Assembly: GCA_050181375.1 (NCBI GenBank)
Contig: JBFXDF010000215.1
Location: 1 to 6,896, forward strand
Length of the DNA: 6,896 nucleotides
Source of the DNA: DATARH01 sp050181375
GTDB taxonomy: Bacteria; Pseudomonadota; Alphaproteobacteria; ATCC43930; CGMCC-115725
Direction: 5' to 3'
Under the pieces are notes generated by a model. That model did no database searches, was not told the DNA's origin, and worked only from the letters and a program-made list of their open reading frames with translations. Both the position numbers and the translations under genes were made by a program. Positions within the stretch are counted from its first letter, which is position 1. Every line of letters starts with the position of its first letter. Positions 5,614 through 6,896 of the stretch are shown piece by piece.

Positions 5614-6414
5614 CTAAATCGGGAACTCTGCGGTGAGGGCGCGTTCGACCACCCGCTCGGGCGTCGCCGTCGCTTCGGGCAGCTCGGCCGATTGCGGCAG
5701 GCCCTGCGCCAGTTCGCGCAGCCGCTCGATGTCCTGGATGATCACGACCTGGCGATCGACCAGCACGATTTTTTCCTCCCGCAGCCGACGCAGCGTGCGG
5801 TTGACATGCACCAGGGTCAGCCCGAGATGGTCGGCGATCTGCTCCTGGGTCATCGGCAGGTTGAAGGTCGGGCGGCCGATCAGCCCGCGATGCCGCAATC
5901 GGTCGTAAATGTCGAGCAGCAGCACGCAGATGCGGGCATGCGCATCGAGCCGCCCGATGCTCGCGGCCAGCCGGTCGGCACGCCAGCGCGCCTCGGCGAT
6001 TTGCGCCAGCAGGTACATCGAGACGCACGGGTCGTTCAGCATGCCGCGCAGCGCGGCGCCGGCGAGAACGTGATACCCGACCCGGTTGGCGGCATGGACG
6101 CTCTCCATCGACCGGGCGAGCACGTAATCGTCCAGCCCGGCATAATCGCCGCTCAGCAGGACGCGCAGGATCGCGCGGCGGCCGTCGGGCAACCCGCACG
6201 AACGGTAGGCAAACCCGCTGCGGATCAGGATCGCGGTCGGTTCCGATAAACCGGCGCGGAGCAGCGCCGTCTCGCGCCCGGCGAAGCGTTGCGGCGTCTG
6301 CATGAACGCCGCGCGCAGCCGCCGGCCGCCGAGCAGCAGGTTCTCGGTCACGGCGGGGGCGAAGCGAGCGCGCTCCGAGCCTGCCAATTGCAATTGTTCC
6401 AGATCTGCCTGCAT
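5614..6414 (-). CDS. Crp/Fnr-family transcriptional regulator
   Basis: A 266-residue regulator with an N-terminal cyclic-nucleotide-binding-like beta-roll (about 25-130), a long dimerisation helix (about 130-178) and a C-terminal winged helix. The helix-turn-helix is seen at about 187-212: LPMTQEQIADHLGLT, then VHVNRTLRRLREE. In the effector domain the usual cAMP phosphate loop (GE...RSA) is not present; the corresponding stretch is GDYAGLDDYVLARSMES. There is no N-terminal cysteine cluster of the Fnr type. So the signal is neither clearly cAMP nor an iron-sulfur cluster. The C-terminus runs about 30 residues past the usual end of the domain. ATG at 6414 has AGGGG 8 bases upstream. It lies just upstream of, and in the same direction as, the molybdenum hydroxylase genes, making it a likely regulator of them, though this type also often controls distant genes. 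Confidence 0.9.
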   Translation of the reverse strand: MQADLEQLQLAGSERARFAPAVTENLLLGGRRLRAAFMQTPQRFAGRETALLRAGLSEPTAILIRSGFAYRSCGLPDGRRAILRVLLSGDYAGLDDYVLARSMESVHAANRVGYHVLAGAALRGMLNDPCVSMYLLAQIAEARWRADRLAASIGRLDAHARICVLLLDIYDRLRHRGLIGRPTFNLPMTQEQIADHLGLTLVHVNRTLRRLREEKIVLVDRQVVIIQDIERLRELAQGLPQSAELPEATATPERVVERALTAEFPI

Positions 6415-6478
6415 GGCGCGTGCCCCTGTTCTTCAACAAACCGTCAACGCACGGAACCGCAAACCGGCGCCATAGCTT

Positions 6479-6504
6479 ATGTAAAATTTTAATCTGAAAT
6501 GTAA
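6479..6504 (-). promoter_or_regulatory. AT-rich promoter/operator-like island upstream of the regulator gene
   Basis: In otherwise GC-rich DNA, about 30 bases around 6476-6505 are mostly A and T. They contain two copies of ATGTAA on the plus strand (TTACAT on the minus strand) at 6479-6484 and 6499-6504, exactly 20 bases apart, and the island is bounded by CTTA and TAAG. The spacing of two helical turns fits a protein-binding site or the elements of a promoter. The minus-strand TTACAT copies could serve as -35-like and -10-like parts, with TAAAAT between them. It lies about 65-90 bases before the regulator start codon, a usual place for its promoter and for autoregulation. No exact sigma70 pair is present, so the call is tentative. 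Confidence 0.4.
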
Positions 6505-6610
6505 GCCGTTCTGTGGCAGGCGCAAGCCCGCGTCCTACGATCGGCTTCTCTATGCTAAAGGAGAGGCCATCCTGCATCTCAGGGTGGCTAAATACTTCTT
6601 TAAAGGCGCG

Positions 6611-6631
6611 CCCGGGATAAGGTGGCCCGGG
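6611..6631 (-). terminator. possible weak terminator after the peroxidase gene
   Basis: CCCGGG occurs at 6611-6616 and 6626-6631 around a 9-base loop, giving a 6-bp all-GC stem just after the stop codon of the peroxidase gene on the minus strand. It is followed by CGCGCC and only three T residues, so the U-run is poor. Intrinsic termination would be weak, but the position is right. Confidence 0.3.
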
Positions 6632-6638
6632 ACCCGGC

Positions 6639-6896
6639 TCAGAGCTCTCGCACCGCTTTCAATACTTGGCCGACGTGACCCGAAACCTTGACCTTGCGCC
6701 ACGCGGCTCGCACGACACCGTCCCTATCGATCAGAAACGTGCTGCGGTCGATGCCCATGTACTTGCGGCCGTACATGCTTTTCTCGACCCATACCCCGTA
6801 GCGCTCGGTGACCTCGCCGGTTGCATCGGACGCGAGAATGAACGGCAGGGCGTGCTTCTGCTTGAACTTGTCGTGCGAGGCGACCGAGTCGCGCGA
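6639..6896 (-). CDS. bcp: thiol peroxidase, Bcp/PrxQ type (3' part; cut by window end)
   Basis: The last 85 residues of a peroxiredoxin of the Bcp/PrxQ group, reading from the window edge to TGA at 6639-6641. Recognisable pieces are SHDKFKQKHALPF at the start of the fragment, LASDATGEVTERYGV, EKSMYGRKYMGIDRSTFLID and the C-terminal WRKVKVSGHVGQVL. These match the conserved second half of the family. The peroxidatic cysteine region (TPGCT-type) would lie upstream, beyond base 6896, so catalytic competence cannot be judged. Such enzymes reduce hydrogen peroxide and organic peroxides in the cytoplasm with thioredoxin as reductant. The gene has the same direction as the regulator but is separated by 224 bases, so it is likely a separate unit. 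The gene name follows common usage for the family. Confidence 0.92.
   Translation of the reverse strand, partial: SRDSVASHDKFKQKHALPFILASDATGEVTERYGVWVEKSMYGRKYMGIDRSTFLIDRDGVVRAAWRKVKVSGHVGQVLKAVREL

Noticed and set aside
5590..5616. In-frame continuation of the regulator after its TAG stop: nine more codons to TAA
   Set aside because: The extension is too short to be a domain, and there is no sign of a readthrough signal. A single stop codon followed by a short open stretch is expected by chance.
4571..6577. A 668-codon open frame on the minus strand spanning the FAD subunit and regulator
   Set aside because: It is in a different frame from both real genes, crosses the intergenic gap, and its product is low-complexity Arg-rich sequence without a motif.

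Overview
The window is GC-rich (about two thirds G+C by eye) and reads like an alphaproteobacterial chromosome. The protein styles, a Crp/Fnr regulator of the rhizobial type and a small dispersed repeat with GATCCCGGC-GAAA-GCCGGGATC arms all fit that. The genus cannot be fixed from the sequence alone.

Layout, left to right. Bases 1-143 hold a good sigma70-type promoter and ribosome binding site for one plus-strand gene (144-461), a small exported glycine-rich protein. Everything else is on the minus strand and is best read from right to left. At the right edge is the 3' part of a Bcp/PrxQ-type thiol peroxidase (6639-6896). A 224-base gap follows, with a weak hairpin and an AT-rich promoter-like island. 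Then comes a Crp/Fnr-family regulator (5614-6414).

After a 147-base gap with no convincing gene or promoter comes a run of five co-directional genes: the FAD subunit (4597-5466), the 2Fe-2S subunit (4083-4574) and the molybdopterin subunit (1602-3893) of a xanthine dehydrogenase/CO dehydrogenase-superfamily molybdenum hydroxylase, then an isochorismatase-fold cysteine hydrolase (825-1532) and a MoaD/ThiS-type ubiquitin-like protein (514-762). The subunit order M-S-L is the one known from cox-type operons.

How it may work together: the three subunits form an enzyme that hydroxylates an aldehyde or N-heterocycle. Electrons pass from the Mo centre through two 2Fe-2S clusters to FAD. The large subunit lacks the CO dehydrogenase active-site cysteine and the glutamate typical of true xanthine dehydrogenases, so neither CO nor xanthine is the likely substrate. 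The hydrolase would cleave an amide, ureide or imide downstream of the hydroxylation. The MoaD-like protein could carry sulfur for the molybdenum cofactor or for another reaction. The Crp/Fnr protein is the obvious candidate regulator. The substrate is not identifiable here, and no XdhC/CoxF-type maturation gene or MoaE lies inside the window.

No rRNA, tRNA, CRISPR array, insertion sequence or phage gene is seen. The most notable non-coding features are a 61-bp imperfect inverted repeat inside the operon between the small and large subunit genes, and a hairpin between the hydrolase and MoaD genes.
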